DNA of 64,000 nt from Sphingomonas sp. (GCF_017304635.1 NZ_JAFKMA010000004.1:307105-371104), one strand, 5' to 3'; shown: positions 36,406 through 46,288, counted from the first letter of the stretch. A program made the numbers and translations. The notes: generated by a model from the letters alone, not told the origin.

Positions 36406-36852
36406 TCAGCCCTTCGGATTGCCGAGATAGATGGTGCGCTCGGCCGGCACCGGTTTGTCGGCGCTCGCCTGATACCCGATCGCCAGCGCCCAGACCGCGA
36501 GCGCCAGCAACGCCAGCCACGTTACCAGCGCGCCGACGAGGCGAAAGGGATTGGGCGCCGGCCGATCCATGCCGATCGCATGCGCCAGCCGCGCGACGAT
36601 GAACGCCGCGCCCACCAGCCACAGCCACAGGCTCGGCCCGCGCGCCAGCTCGATCAGCGCGATCAGGATGACGATCGTCGGCGCATATTCGGTGAAATTG
36701 GCGTGCGCCCGCATCTTGGCGATGACTGCAGGGTCGGCGCCGTCGCCCAGCATGTGCTTGCCATAAACCCGCACCCGCGTGACGCGCAGCGCCAGCCAGA
36801 GGTTGATGAGGGCCACCGCCGCGGCGATGGCGAGCGTGACGGGCAGGATCAT
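36406..36852 (-). CDS. MAPEG family membrane protein
   Basis: 148 aa, four helices. MAPEG (membrane-associated eicosanoid/glutathione metabolism) signature: RVRVYGKHMLGDGADPAVIAKMRAHANFTEYAP followed by ARLAHAIGM and PNPFRLVGALVTW. Bacterial members are glutathione-transferase-like or peroxidase-like, but the substrate is unknown. Start at 36852; upstream codons in the frame are outside the domain. Convergent with the MBL gene (7-bp gap) and divergent from the rpmF operon. Confidence 0.88.
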   Translation of the reverse strand: MILPVTLAIAAAVALINLWLALRVTRVRVYGKHMLGDGADPAVIAKMRAHANFTEYAPTIVILIALIELARGPSLWLWLVGAAFIVARLAHAIGMDRPAPNPFRLVGALVTWLALLALAVWALAIGYQASADKPVPAERTIYLGNPKG

Positions 36853-36902
36853 GGCGCATTCCCCCAGATGGACCGATCGACCGTGCCACGCCGGTCGGCG
36901 GG

Positions 36903-36930
36903 TTGCAACGGCGGGCAAAATCGCTATAGG
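36903..36930 (+). promoter_or_regulatory. Putative housekeeping promoter of the rpmF-plsX-fabH operon
   Basis: TTGCAA (36903-36908), 16-bp spacer, TATAGG (36925-36930) lies 119 bp upstream of rpmF in the divergent gap with MAPEG. It is the best sigma-70-like match found there. Not proven. Confidence 0.4.
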
Positions 36931-37048
36931 CGCGCCTTTCCGCGTTCAGACCCGCTGACCGCGCGGCCGGCACCCGCCGGTTGTGCTGGTTCGCTTTCGG
37001 GCCTAACGCTTCCGATCAACGCGCTTACGCTAGAAGGTTGTCGCCGCA

Positions 37049-37228
37049 ATGGCCGTTCCCAAGAGAAAGACCTCGCCCTCCCGCCGTGGCATGCGCCGCG
37101 CGCACGATTCGCTGTCGGTGGAGGCGTTCCAGGAGTGCCCGAACTGCGGCGAGCTGAAGCGTCCGCACAACCTGTGCGCGTCGTGCGGGCACTATAACGG
37201 TCGCGAGATCGTTTCGGCCGAAGGCTGA
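37049..37228 (+). CDS. rpmF: 50S ribosomal protein L32
   Basis: 59 aa. Starts [20 protein letters not shown], the hallmark of bacterial L32, and has the CxxC...CxxC zinc site (ECPNCGELK and NLCASCGHY). First gene of the rpmF-plsX-fabH operon typical of proteobacteria; plsX starts 20 bp after the stop. Missed by long-ORF scans because of its size. Confidence 0.97.
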   Translation: MAVPKRKTSPSRRGMRRAHDSLSVEAFQECPNCGELKRPHNLCASCGHYNGREIVSAEG

Positions 37229-37248
37229 CCGTCGAGGACATTGCGACC

Positions 37249-38295
37249 GTGACCACCGGCTCCTGGATCGCCGTCGACGCCATGGGCGGGGACGAGGGGC
37301 TGGCGGTGATGCTGGCGGGGGTCGCGGAAGCGCGCCGCCGCTATGACGGGACGCATTTCTTCCTGGTCGGCGACGAGGCGGCGATCGCCGAGGGGCTGAA
37401 GAAGCACCCGAACCTTACCGCCAATTCGGAAATCGTCCACGCGCCCGACGTCATCTCGGGTGATGAGAAGCCGGGCCAGGCGCTGCGCCGCGCCAAGACG
37501 ACGTCGATGGGCGTCGCGATCGATCTGGTGAAGCAGGGACGCGCTGCCGCCGCCGTCTCGTCGGGCAACACCGGCGCGCTGATGGCGATGGCCAAGCTGT
37601 CGCTGCGCACGATGCCGGGGATCGACCGCCCCGCCCTCGCCGGGCTGATGCCGAGCATGGGCGATCACGATACCGTCGTGCTCGATCTCGGCGCCAATAC
37701 CGAATGCGATGCGCGCAATCTCGAGCAGTTCGCGATCATGGGCGCCGCCTATGCGCGGACCATGCTCGACCTCGAATCGCCCCGCGTCGCGCTGCTGAAC
37801 ATCGGCACCGAGGACATGAAGGGTACCGAGGAGATTCGCGAGGCGGCGCAGGCATTGCGCGACGCGACACACCTGCCGCTCACTTTTTCGGGGTTCATCG
37901 AGGGCGACAAATTGTCGCGCGGCGACGTCGACGTGATCGTGTGCGATGGCTTTTCGGGCAATGTCGCGCTGAAAACGGCGGAAGGCACCGCGCGGTTCGT
38001 TGCCGACCTGCTCCGCATCGCGTTTTCGAGTTCGCTGCGCTCCAAGATCGGCTTCCTGATCTCGCGCCCGGCGACCGACCTGCTGCGGCATCATCTCGAC
38101 CCCAACAACCACAACGGCGCGGTCTTTCTCGGTCTCAACGGGCTGGTGGTGAAGAGCCATGGCGGTGCGAACGAGACCGGGGTCGCCAACGCGATCGCGG
38201 TCGCCGCCAAGAGCGTGCGCGACGACCTGGCGCGACGGATCGCCGAGGATCTCCGGCACTTCGCCGGAGCCGAGCCGGAAGGCGCCGCGGCATGA
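37249..38295 (+). CDS. plsX: Phosphate acyltransferase PlsX
   Basis: 348 aa. Makes acyl-phosphate from acyl-ACP for phospholipid synthesis. Characteristic blocks: [11 protein letters not shown] at the N-terminus, [26 protein letters not shown], and [12 protein letters not shown] near the C-terminus. Starts with GTG at 37249. Its stop overlaps the fabH start (ATGA). Lies in the rpmF-plsX-fabH-ihfA operon. Confidence 0.96.
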   Translation: MTTGSWIAVDAMGGDEGLAVMLAGVAEARRRYDGTHFFLVGDEAAIAEGLKKHPNLTANSEIVHAPDVISGDEKPGQALRRAKTTSMGVAIDLVKQGRAAAAVSSGNTGALMAMAKLSLRTMPGIDRPALAGLMPSMGDHDTVVLDLGANTECDARNLEQFAIMGAAYARTMLDLESPRVALLNIGTEDMKGTEEIREAAQALRDATHLPLTFSGFIEGDKLSRGDVDVIVCDGFSGNVALKTAEGTARFVADLLRIAFSSSLRSKIGFLISRPATDLLRHHLDPNNHNGAVFLGLNGLVVKSHGGANETGVANAIAVAAKSVRDDLARRIAEDLRHFAGAEPEGAAA

Positions 38296-39257
38296 GGCGC
38301 GCTGTCCTGACCGGTACCGGCTCGGCGTTGCCGGCGCGGCGCGTGTCGAACGCCGAACTGGCGGAGACGGTCGAGACGTCCGACGAGTGGATCGTCGAGC
38401 GCACCGGCATCCGCTTTCGCCACATCGCCGGACCCGACGAGACGACCGGCACGCTGGCCGCCGATGCCGCCCGCGCGGCGATCGCCGCGGCCGGCGTGAC
38501 CGCGCAGGACATCGACCTGATCGTGCTGGCGACCGCGACACCCGACCAGACCTTCCCGGCCACCGCGACCAAGGTGCAGGCGATGCTCGGCATCGACGAT
38601 TGCGTCGCGTTCGACGTGGCGGCGGTGTGCTCGGGGTTCCTCTACGCGGTACAGGTTGCCGACAGCATGATTCGCGGCGGCGCGGCGGCCCGCGCGCTGG
38701 TGATCGGGGCGGAAACGTTCAGCCGCATCCTCGATTGGGAAGATCGCACCACCTGCGTGCTGTTCGGCGACGGCGCCGGCGCGATCGTGCTGGAGGCGAA
38801 GGAGGTCGCGGCGGACGGTCCCGGCATCCTGTCGACCAAGCTGCACGCCGATGGGCGGCACAACGAACTGCTCTACGTCGATGGCGGTCCATCGACGACG
38901 GGCACGGTCGGCAAGCTTCGCATGAAGGGGCGCGAAGTGTTCCGCCACGCGGTGACCAACCTGGCGGCGGTTATGGACGAATCGCTCGGGCTGGCCGGGC
39001 TGACCGCCGCCGATGTCGACTGGGTGGTGCCGCATCAGGCCAATGCCCGCATCCTCGACGCGACCGCGCGCAAATTGTCGCTCCCGGCCGAAAAGGTCGT
39101 CGTGACGGTCGACCAGCACGCCAATACCTCGGCCGCGTCGGTACCGCTCGCGCTCGACGTCGCGGCGCGCGATGGGCGGATCAAGCCTGGTCAGATCGTC
39201 GTTCTCGAGGCAATGGGCGGGGGCTTTACTTGGGGGGCGGCAGTATTGCGGACCTGA
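38292..39257 (+). CDS. fabH: Beta-ketoacyl-ACP synthase III
   Basis: 321 aa. Starts fatty acid elongation from acetyl-CoA and malonyl-ACP. Catalytic triad C113 (AAVCSGFLY), H248 (VPHQANARI) and N278 ([11 protein letters not shown]) is complete, with the C-terminal [13 protein letters not shown]. Translationally coupled to plsX through a 4-base ATGA overlap. ihfA follows after 99 bp, enough for a separate promoter. Confidence 0.96.
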   Translation: MRRAVLTGTGSALPARRVSNAELAETVETSDEWIVERTGIRFRHIAGPDETTGTLAADAARAAIAAAGVTAQDIDLIVLATATPDQTFPATATKVQAMLGIDDCVAFDVAAVCSGFLYAVQVADSMIRGGAAARALVIGAETFSRILDWEDRTTCVLFGDGAGAIVLEAKEVAADGPGILSTKLHADGRHNELLYVDGGPSTTGTVGKLRMKGREVFRHAVTNLAAVMDESLGLAGLTAADVDWVVPHQANARILDATARKLSLPAEKVVVTVDQHANTSAASVPLALDVAARDGRIKPGQIVVLEAMGGGFTWGAAVLRT

Positions 39258-39356
39258 CCCATCGTGGAACGGTTCCGTCACGCTTGCGTAACTATCTCTT
39301 TTCTTGCGCGGCCTCATTGTGTTAGGCTCGCAATCCAGCACCTGGGGAGGGCGTGA

Positions 39357-39656
39357 ATGTCGGAAGTGGGTACCTTGACGCGGGCGGACCTGGCGGACGC
39401 GATCCAGCGCGAGGTCGGGCTGTCGCGAGCCGATTCGGCGCAGATGGTCGAGGATATCCTGGGCCATATGTGTGGGGCGCTCGCCAATGGCGAGAACGTC
39501 AAGATTTCGGGCTTCGGCACCTTCGTACTTCGCGACAAGAGCCAGCGGATCGGGCGCAATCCCAAGACCGGGGTCGAAGTGCCGATCGCGCCGCGCCGCG
39601 TGCTGACCTTTCGCGCCAGCCAGATGATGCGCGATCGCATCGTCCAGGCGGGCTGA
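39357..39656 (+). CDS. ihfA: Integration host factor subunit alpha
   Basis: 99 aa. Bends DNA as an IHF heterodimer. DNABII features: [57 protein letters not shown] (beta arm with the intercalating proline region) and [25 protein letters not shown] ribosome site precedes the ATG. A MerR-type gene follows 11 bp after the stop, the usual alphaproteobacterial order. Confidence 0.96.
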   Translation: MSEVGTLTRADLADAIQREVGLSRADSAQMVEDILGHMCGALANGENVKISGFGTFVLRDKSQRIGRNPKTGVEVPIAPRRVLTFRASQMMRDRIVQAG

Positions 39657-39667
39657 CGGAATCGGCC

Positions 39668-40036
39668 GTGGCCGGCCCGGACAAGGCGGCTGGCGCTTTC
39701 CGCACGATCGGCGAGGTGTCGCGTGACACCGGCGTGCCGCAACATATCCTGCGTTACTGGGAGTCGCGGTTCGCTCAGCTCCGACCGCTGCAACGCGCCG
39801 GCAACCGTCGCTATTACCGCCCCGACGACGTCGCGCTGGTGCGGCGGATCGACGATCTGTTGAACGTGCAGGGCTATACGATCGGCGGCGTGCAGAAATT
39901 GTTGGCAAGCGAAGCGCGCGGCCCGAGCGTAGTGCCGACGCCGGCGGCGCCAGTCGCGAACGGCGGCGCAGGGGTCGACTGGTCCGCGCTTGCCGCGATC
40001 CGCGCGCTGCTCGCGCAGGCGCTCGCCGCCGGCTGA
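39668..40036 (+). CDS. MerR family transcriptional regulator
   Basis: 122 aa. N-terminal MerR winged HTH: FRTIGEVSRDTGVPQHILRYWESRFAQLRPLQRAGNRRYYRPDDVALV, followed by a dimerisation helix (RIDDLLNVQGYTIGGVQKLL) and a short alanine-rich tail without metal-binding cysteines. In the ihfA-linked MerR subgroup the ligand is unknown. Starts with GTG at 39668; 11 bp after ihfA, so co-transcribed. Convergent with the TetR gene, 1 bp apart. Confidence 0.9.
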   Translation: MAGPDKAAGAFRTIGEVSRDTGVPQHILRYWESRFAQLRPLQRAGNRRYYRPDDVALVRRIDDLLNVQGYTIGGVQKLLASEARGPSVVPTPAAPVANGGAGVDWSALAAIRALLAQALAAG

Positions 40037-40037
40037 C

Positions 40038-40733
40038 CTAATCGCGCGGCGCGAGCCCGCGACGAAGCATGTCCTCGACCGTCGAGGCCACCTCACTCGG
40101 TGTGCGGTCGTCGTCCCATACGCCGAAGCGTAGCCCCAGGAACACGTTCATCCCCATGATCGCCCAAGCGTGGATGGCATCGACGTCGTCACGCACTTCG
40201 CCGCGTTCGGCGGCGGCACGCAGGCGCTGTTCAATACGCTCGGCCGTGGTTGCGTAGTGCGCGCGAAAGCTCGCCGGGTCGACGAACTCGGCCTCGTCGA
40301 TGATGCGGTAGATTTCCTTGTGACCGCGCACGAACTCCAGAAAGCTTTGCAGGCCGGCGCGCTCGGCATCGATCTGATTCGATGCGGCGCGTAGCGCCGG
40401 GGCAACGGTCACACGGACCTGTTCCGACATGTCGCGGACCAGCGCGCGGAACACCGCGTCCTTCGAGTCGAAATAGGTGTAGAAGCTGCCCAGCGCGACC
40501 CCGGCGCGGCGCGTGATCCCGCTGATCGAGGCATCGTGGAACCCCTTGTCGCCGAACTCGGCGGCAGCAGCATCGAGGATCGCACGCAGCGTCCGTCGGC
40601 CGCGCTCGGTCCGCGGTGCCTTGCCGGCGCTCGCCGTCGCATCGATCGGGCGCGCCGCATCGCTTGTCGGCACGACCGCCGTCTCCGAGCCCTCCGCCTC
40701 GACAGGCGTTGCCGATCCGCCACGCTCCGCCAT
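40038..40733 (-). CDS. TetR/AcrR family transcriptional regulator
   Basis: 231 aa. HTH at residues about 50-95: RGRRTLRAILDAAAAEFGDKGFHDASISGITRRAGVALGSFYTYFDSKDAVF. The C-terminal ligand domain (DMSEQVRVTVAPALRAASNQIDAERAGLQSFLEFVRGHKE...) resembles fatty acyl or aromatic-inducer type regulators, but the ligand is not readable. A 40-residue acidic N-terminal tail is unusual. Start at 40733 follows GGGAGGGTG. Divergent from the TonB receptor; an operator-like palindrome lies between them. Confidence 0.9.
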   Translation of the reverse strand: MAERGGSATPVEAEGSETAVVPTSDAARPIDATASAGKAPRTERGRRTLRAILDAAAAEFGDKGFHDASISGITRRAGVALGSFYTYFDSKDAVFRALVRDMSEQVRVTVAPALRAASNQIDAERAGLQSFLEFVRGHKEIYRIIDEAEFVDPASFRAHYATTAERIEQRLRAAAERGEVRDDVDAIHAWAIMGMNVFLGLRFGVWDDDRTPSEVASTVEDMLRRGLAPRD

Positions 40734-40760
40734 TGATCGCACCCTCCCCACAAACCGAAG

Positions 40761-40789
40761 TTGAAACCCGGTTCAGGTTTCACTATACG
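40761..40789 (+). promoter_or_regulatory. Promoter of TonB receptor overlapped by a TetR-type operator
   Basis: TTGAAA (40761-40766) - 17 bp - TATACG (40784-40789) makes a good sigma-70-type promoter. A perfect inverted repeat TGAAACC - 7 nt - GGTTTCA (40762-40782) lies across the -35 and spacer, ideal for repression by the divergent TetR protein. Pairing of this site with that regulator is inference. Confidence 0.55.
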
Positions 40790-40856
40790 CATCGCCGACA
40801 AGCGTTCAACCGGTTCGTTGGCCGGACGACGAGACATCTATTTGGGAGGGATATCG

Positions 40857-43226
40857 ATGATTCGCACGCCTCGCGCTCGCGCACTTTATGTCGGCGCCGC
40901 TGCCGCCGCTCTCTTCGCCTCACCCGCCTTCGCGCAGGAAACGCCGACCGCCGCCGCGCCGTCGACCAGCCAGGCGACCGATGGCAACGACCAGACCGAC
41001 ATCGTCGTCACCGCGCGCCGTCGCGAGGAAACGTTGCTCAACGTGCCGATCGCGGTCACGGCGGTCACTGCCGACAAGCTCGAAAAGACCGGCGCGATCG
41101 ACCTGACCGATTTGCAGGCGGTGTCGCCCAACACCACGATCAAGGATGCGCGCGGCACCAACTCAACCCTTGCCGCCTTCATCCGCGGCGTCGGCCAGCA
41201 GGATCCGGTGCCGGGGTTCGAGGCGGGCATCGGCATCTATCTCGACGACGTGTACCTCAACCGCCCGCAAGCGGCGGTGCTCGACATTTACGACGTCGAC
41301 CGGATCGAAGTGCTGCGCGGGCCGCAGGGCACGCTGTACGGCCGCAACACGATCGGCGGCGCGATCAAGTACGTGACCAAGCGGCTGCCCGACCATTTCG
41401 AGGCGACGGTCAAGGGTACGTACGGCTCTTATAATCAGGCCGACGGCATCGTCAGCGTCTCGACCCCGATCGGCGACATGCTGCGCGTCGGCGTGTCAGG
41501 CGCGCGACTGACGCGAGACGGGTTCGGGCGCGACCTGACGCTCAATATTCCGAACTACAACAAGAACATCTGGGCCGGGCGCGGCACGATCGAGTTCGAG
41601 ACGCCCGATAGCGGCCTGCTCGTTCGCCTGACCGGTGACTACACACACGACATGTCGGCGCCGCGCAACGGCCATCGCCTGTTCGCCGGCTTGCTGACGG
41701 GATCGCCGGTCCTTTCGAACGTGTACGACACCAATGCCGGGCTCAACTTCCCGAAGCAGGATATCCAGGCAGGCGGCCTGTCGATGTCGGTGACGGCCAA
41801 GCTCAGCGATGCCTTCACGTTGCGCAGCATCAGCGCATGGCGCCAGGATCGCAGCTTCACGCCGATCGATTTCGATTCGACTCCGTCGGTCGACGTCGAC
41901 GTGCCCGCCGTCTATCGCAACGAGCAGACCAGCCAGGAATTCCAGCTGCTTTATGCGAGCCCGAAGCTGAACGGCCTGGTCGGTTTCTACTATCTCGGCG
42001 CCAAGGCCTCGACCGGGTTCGACGTGCTGCTCAACACCACTCTGGCCAATCTCGACGCCTATACGGCCGGCGACGTGCGGACCGAGACCGAATCGGTGTT
42101 CGCCGACTTCACCTATGATTTCACGCCGCAGTTCAGCCTGTCGCTTGGCGGCCGCTACACCTGGGACAACCGTAACGCCTATATCTACAAGGCGAACTTC
42201 CTCGGCGGGCCGCTTTATGGTGCGACCAGCGAGTTCGGCGGCAACCCGGCGCTGAACCTCGGCGCATCGACCAATTTCCGTGGCGAGGCGACGTTCAAGC
42301 GATTCACGCCGCGCGCCAGCCTGGCGTTCAAGCCGAATGCCAACCACCTGTTCTACGTGTCCTATTCGGAAGGGTTCAAGGGCGGCGGGTTCGATCCGCG
42401 CGGCTCCGGTACCTCGGCGCCGATCAGCAATGCGGCGGCGGGTCGCACCTATCAGGACATTTACAACTATCTGCTGTTCAAGCCCGAATCGGTGAAGAGC
42501 TACGAGATCGGCTGGAAGGGTTCGGCGCTCGACAAGCGGCTGAGCTGGGCGCTCGACGGCTTCTACGCCGATTATACCAACGTCCAGATTCCGGGCTCGG
42601 TCGCGTGTGTGATCGGTGGGGTGCAGAGCTTCTGCGGCATCACCACCAACGCCGCCAGGGCGCGCATCCAGGGCATCGAGTTCGAAGGCAATGCGGTGCT
42701 GGCGCGCGGGTTCGCGGGTGCGGGCTCGAACGTTACGCTGTCGACTGCGATCGGTTACATCGATCCCAAGTACAAGAATTACATCGGGCCGACCGGCGCC
42801 GAGGTCTCGCAATACCGCCAGTTCCAGAACACTCCGAAATGGACCGCCACGGGCACGCTCGCGGCCAACGTCCCGGCCGGCGAGGGCGCGGTCAACGCGT
42901 CGACTACGGTCGCCTATCGCAGCCTGACGCACCAGTTCGAGGTGGCGAGCCCGTTCCTCGACCAGCCCGGTTACACCCTGTGGGACGCCAACCTGACCTA
43001 CACGTTCGGCGGTGGCCGCTATTCGGTCGGCGTGCACGCCAAGAACATCACCAACGTTCATTACAAGACGTCGGGATATCAGTATCTGTCCGCCAACGCG
43101 GCGACCGGCGCGATCAACTACACGTCGACCGGCGGCGTCACCCCGACGCTGGGCAAGGAAGGCATCGCGACCGCCTTCTACGGCAATCCGCGGCAGGTGT
43201 TCGGAACCTTCTCGCTCAAGTTCTAA
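40857..43226 (+). CDS. TonB-dependent outer membrane receptor
   Basis: 789 aa. Signal peptide (ALYVGAAAAALFASPAFAQ), TonB box region (DQTDIVVTARRREE), plug domain with PIAVTAVTADKLEKTGAIDLTDLQAVSPN and the plug consensus VDRIEVLRGPQGTLYGRNTIGGAI, then a 22-strand barrel ending in PRQVFGTFSLKF with terminal phenylalanine. Sphingomonad receptors of this class import oligosaccharides, aromatics or siderophores; substrate not determinable. Start 40857 follows GGGAGGGATATCG. Regulated by the divergent TetR (inference) and followed by an MFS transporter. Confidence 0.93.
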   Translation: MIRTPRARALYVGAAAAALFASPAFAQETPTAAAPSTSQATDGNDQTDIVVTARRREETLLNVPIAVTAVTADKLEKTGAIDLTDLQAVSPNTTIKDARGTNSTLAAFIRGVGQQDPVPGFEAGIGIYLDDVYLNRPQAAVLDIYDVDRIEVLRGPQGTLYGRNTIGGAIKYVTKRLPDHFEATVKGTYGSYNQADGIVSVSTPIGDMLRVGVSGARLTRDGFGRDLTLNIPNYNKNIWAGRGTIEFETPDSGLLVRLTGDYTHDMSAPRNGHRLFAGLLTGSPVLSNVYDTNAGLNFPKQDIQAGGLSMSVTAKLSDAFTLRSISAWRQDRSFTPIDFDSTPSVDVDVPAVYRNEQTSQEFQLLYASPKLNGLVGFYYLGAKASTGFDVLLNTTLANLDAYTAGDVRTETESVFADFTYDFTPQFSLSLGGRYTWDNRNAYIYKANFLGGPLYGATSEFGGNPALNLGASTNFRGEATFKRFTPRASLAFKPNANHLFYVSYSEGFKGGGFDPRGSGTSAPISNAAAGRTYQDIYNYLLFKPESVKSYEIGWKGSALDKRLSWALDGFYADYTNVQIPGSVACVIGGVQSFCGITTNAARARIQGIEFEGNAVLARGFAGAGSNVTLSTAIGYIDPKYKNYIGPTGAEVSQYRQFQNTPKWTATGTLAANVPAGEGAVNASTTVAYRSLTHQFEVASPFLDQPGYTLWDANLTYTFGGGRYSVGVHAKNITNVHYKTSGYQYLSANAATGAINYTSTGGVTPTLGKEGIATAFYGNPRQVFGTFSLKF

Positions 43227-43243
43227 AGCGTTGATACAGGGGG

Positions 43244-43284
43244 AAGGGGCCAGGGCGCGTGCCAAGCGTGTCCGGCCCCTTTTC
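43244..43284 (+). terminator. Intrinsic terminator after the TonB receptor
   Basis: AAGGGGCC (43244-43251) and GGCCCCTT (43274-43281) form a perfect 8-bp stem, followed by TTC so that the T-run reads TTTTC. It lies 18 bp past the receptor stop and ends 18 bp before the MFS start, so the transporter may be expressed at a lower level than the receptor. Confidence 0.6.
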
Positions 43285-43301
43285 GTGTGGGGAGAAAGCG
43301 A

Positions 43302-44747
43302 ATGACGACACGGACCGAGCGACCCGGCTATCCGGGCGTGGTGCTGGCGATGCTGCTGGTCGTCTATACGTTCAACTTTCTCGACCGTCAGATCCTGGGC
43401 ATCCTGGCGAAGCCGATCCAAGCCAGCCTGAATCTCGACGACGCGCAGTTCGGCGCGATCGGCGGGACGGCGTTCGCGATCCTTTACTCGGTGCTCGGCG
43501 TGCCGCTCGCGCTGGCGGCGGACCGCTGGGGCAAGACGCGGGTGATCGCAGGGTCGCTGGTGGTGTGGAGCGGGTTCACCGCCCTGTGCGGGACCGCGAC
43601 CGGGTTCTGGCAGCTGTTCCTGTACCGGCTCGGCGTCGGCACCGGCGAAGCGGGGGGCGCGGCGCCGTCCTATGCGCTGATCGCTGATTACTTCCCCGTC
43701 GAGCGCCGCGCGCGGGCGCTGGCGATCTATTCGATGGGCATTCCGATCGGACTCGGCTGCGGCGTGCTGCTCGGCGCGTACATCGCGCAGAACGTCAACT
43801 GGCAGACGGCGTTCATCGTCATGGGCGTCGCCGGCATCCTGGTCGCGCCGATCTTTCTCGCGGTCGTGCGCGACCGTTATCCGCCGGCCGTCGCGGTGAA
43901 GGGCGCGCCGTCGCCGCTGTCGGTGATGCCGATCCTGATGCGCAAGCCGGCGTACTGGCTGCTGTCGGTTGGCGCGGGGTGCAGCTCGATGGCGGGCTAT
44001 GGCCTGGCGTTGTGGGCGCCCAAGATCATCGCGGTCCAGTTCGGCTGGACCGAGCATAGCGACCTCGTCAAGGTCGGCCAGTTCATGGGCGCGCTGCTGC
44101 TGATCGGCGGGTCGCTCGGCATCTTCCTGGGCGGCGTGGTGTCCGACCGGCTGGGGAAGATCGACCGCGCCTGGTATGCCCGCGTGCCGGCGATCGCCTG
44201 GTTCATTACCGCGCCGATGTTCATCCTGGGCTTCAACATCCACACGCCGATGCTCGCATGGGTCGTCCTGCTGATCCCGAACGCGCTCAATACGTTGTGG
44301 CTGGGGCCGATCATCACCGCGTCGCAGCATCTGGCGCCGGCGAAGATGCGGGCGGGGACGTCGGGCACGTTCCTGCTCATCAACAACCTGCTCGGGCTCG
44401 GGCTGGGGCCGTGGCTGATGGGCGCGTTGTCGGTCGCGCTGAAGGCGAAATATGGCGACCAGTCGCTCGGTATCGCGGCGATGATCGGCGTGTGCCTCTA
44501 CCTCGTCGCCGCGGTGCTCGCGCTGCTGGCGATCCGACCGCTCAAGCGGGGCTGGGTCGAGGAGGGCGCGGACGTGCCGCCCCCGCCGCGATCGCAAGTG
44601 GCCGGCGCGATCGTGTTGATGGCCGCGCTGGTGGTGTGGATCGTCGCGCTGGTGCTGTTTCCGATCTGGCCTATTCGCCTCCTCGCGGCACTGATGACGA
44701 TTGGTGGGGTCGTGATGCTCGCGCGGCCGGGGCGAGCGGTGGCTTAA
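43302..44747 (+). CDS. MFS transporter (spinster-like)
   Basis: 481 aa with 12 predicted helices. MFS motif A appears as LALAADRWGKTRVI in loop 2-3; typical sphingomonad MFS features are FNFLDRQILGILAKPIQASLNLDDAQ at the N-terminus, GTGEAGGAAPSYALIADYFPVERRARALAIYSMGIPIG and GGVVSDRLGKIDRAWYARVP. It resembles the spinster-like family. It may move the substrate imported by the upstream TonB receptor across the inner membrane (inference). RBS GGGGAGAAAGCGA precedes ATG 43302. Stop overlaps the convergent prfC stop by 4 bp. Confidence 0.9.
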   Translation: MTTRTERPGYPGVVLAMLLVVYTFNFLDRQILGILAKPIQASLNLDDAQFGAIGGTAFAILYSVLGVPLALAADRWGKTRVIAGSLVVWSGFTALCGTATGFWQLFLYRLGVGTGEAGGAAPSYALIADYFPVERRARALAIYSMGIPIGLGCGVLLGAYIAQNVNWQTAFIVMGVAGILVAPIFLAVVRDRYPPAVAVKGAPSPLSVMPILMRKPAYWLLSVGAGCSSMAGYGLALWAPKIIAVQFGWTEHSDLVKVGQFMGALLLIGGSLGIFLGGVVSDRLGKIDRAWYARVPAIAWFITAPMFILGFNIHTPMLAWVVLLIPNALNTLWLGPIITASQHLAPAKMRAGTSGTFLLINNLLGLGLGPWLMGALSVALKAKYGDQSLGIAAMIGVCLYLVAAVLALLAIRPLKRGWVEEGADVPPPPRSQVAGAIVLMAALVVWIVALVLFPIWPIRLLAALMTIGGVVMLARPGRAVA

Positions 44748-46288
44748 CGCTCCCGCGTCGCGGCGAACTTCACCTTCGGATAACGGTCGGCGACGTAGCC
44801 GACTTCCCACGCGGTCTTCGCCAGGAACACCGGGTTGCCGTCGCGATCCTTGGCCATCGCCGCGCGGTTGAGGTCGGCGAACGCCTTCAGGTCGGCCGGG
44901 TCCGCCGCCGAGATCCAGCGCGCCGTGTCGAACGGTGCCATCTCCAGCCCGGCCGCGACCTTGTATTCCGCCTCCAGCCGACTGACGAGCACGTCGAGCT
45001 GGAGCTGGCCGACCACGCCGATGATCCAGTTCGACCCGATCTCCGGATAGAAGACCTGAGTCACGCCTTCCTCGGCCATGTCGTCGAGCGCCTTGCGCAA
45101 CTGCTTGGTCTTGGTCGGATCCTTCAGCGCGACGCGGCGCAGAATCTCGGGCGCGAAATTGGGCAGACCGGTGAAGCGCACGTCGGCGCGCTCCGACAGC
45201 GTGTCGCCGACGCGCAAGGTGCCGTGGTTGGGGATGCCGATGATGTCGCCCGGGAAGGCCTCGTCGGCGATCTCGCGGTTTTGCGCGAAGAACAGGATCG
45301 GCGAGTGCACCGCGATCGGCTTGCCGTGCCCGGTCGGGGTCAGCTTCATCCCGCGTTTGAAGGTGCCCGACACCAGCCGCATGAACGCGATGCGGTCGCG
45401 GTGCTGCGGATCCATGTTGGCCTGCACCTTGAACACGAAGCCGGTGACTTCGTCGGTGTCCGGGGTGACCGGGGCAGGCTCGGCCGGCTGCGCGCGCGGC
45501 GGCGGAGCATAGGACGCGAGCGCGGCGATCAGTTCGGCCGGACCGAAATCCTTGAGCGCCGATCCGAAATAGACCGGCGTCAGGTCGCCGTGGCGATACG
45601 CCTCGGCATCGAACGCGGCATAGCCGGCCTGGGCCAGCTCGATTTCCTCGGCGACATCGGCGGGCAGATCGGGCGCGGGTTCGACCTTGCCCTGGAAGGT
45701 ACGGCTGTCGCCCTCGGGCCGGCTGATCGTCCGGTTCTGGAGATCGAGCACGCCCTGGAACGTGCCGCCCATCCCGACCGGCCACGACATCGGGCACACG
45801 TCGAGCGCGAGCACGTCGGCGATCTCGTCGAGCAGCTCGAACGGGCTGCGGCCCTCGCGGTCGACCTTGTTGACGAAGGTGATGATCGGGACCGAGCGCA
45901 ACCGGCACACCTCGAACAGCTTGCGGGTCTGCGCCTCGATGCCGCGCGCCGCGTCGATCACCATCACCGCCGAATCGACCGCGGTCAGCGTGCGATAGGT
46001 GTCCTCGCTGAAATCCTCGTGCCCCGGCGTGTCGAGCAGGTTAAACGTGATAACGCTTCCGTCTTCCTGGGCGCGTTCGAACGTCATCACCGACGAGGTG
46101 ACCGAGATGCCGCGCTGCTGCTCGATCTTCATCCAGTCCGATCGCGCGCGCCGGTTCTGGCCGCGCGCCTTGACCTCACCGGCCAGATGGATGGCGCCGC
46201 CGAAATAGAGCAGCTTCTCGGTCAGCGTGGTCTTGCCGGCGTCGGGGTGCGAGATGATGGCGAAGGTGCGGCGATCGGAAACGGTCAT
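44744..46288 (-). CDS. prfC: Peptide chain release factor 3
   Basis: 514 aa. GTPase that removes RF1/RF2 from ribosomes after termination. G1 SHPDAGKTT (13-21), switch I region QQRGISVTSSVM, G3 LLDTPGHEDFS, G4 VNKVDREGR, and C-terminal domain with QLQLDVLVSRLEAEYKV. Length and motifs match RF3, not EF-G. The 169-bp upstream region holds a palindrome (46418-46435). Confidence 0.96.
   Translation of the reverse strand: MTVSDRRTFAIISHPDAGKTTLTEKLLYFGGAIHLAGEVKARGQNRRARSDWMKIEQQRGISVTSSVMTFERAQEDGSVITFNLLDTPGHEDFSEDTYRTLTAVDSAVMVIDAARGIEAQTRKLFEVCRLRSVPIITFVNKVDREGRSPFELLDEIADVLALDVCPMSWPVGMGGTFQGVLDLQNRTISRPEGDSRTFQGKVEPAPDLPADVAEEIELAQAGYAAFDAEAYRHGDLTPVYFGSALKDFGPAELIAALASYAPPPRAQPAEPAPVTPDTDEVTGFVFKVQANMDPQHRDRIAFMRLVSGTFKRGMKLTPTGHGKPIAVHSPILFFAQNREIADEAFPGDIIGIPNHGTLRVGDTLSERADVRFTGLPNFAPEILRRVALKDPTKTKQLRKALDDMAEEGVTQVFYPEIGSNWIIGVVGQLQLDVLVSRLEAEYKVAAGLEMAPFDTARWISAADPADLKAFADLNRAAMAKDRDGNPVFLAKTAWEVGYVADRYPKVKFAATRER

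Noticed and set aside
41496-45908. 1470-codon open frame on the minus strand
   Set aside because: Antisense to the TonB receptor and MFS gene and partly out of frame with prfC; its sequence is arginine/aspartate-rich nonsense typical of high-GC shadow frames. The real genes have full motifs.
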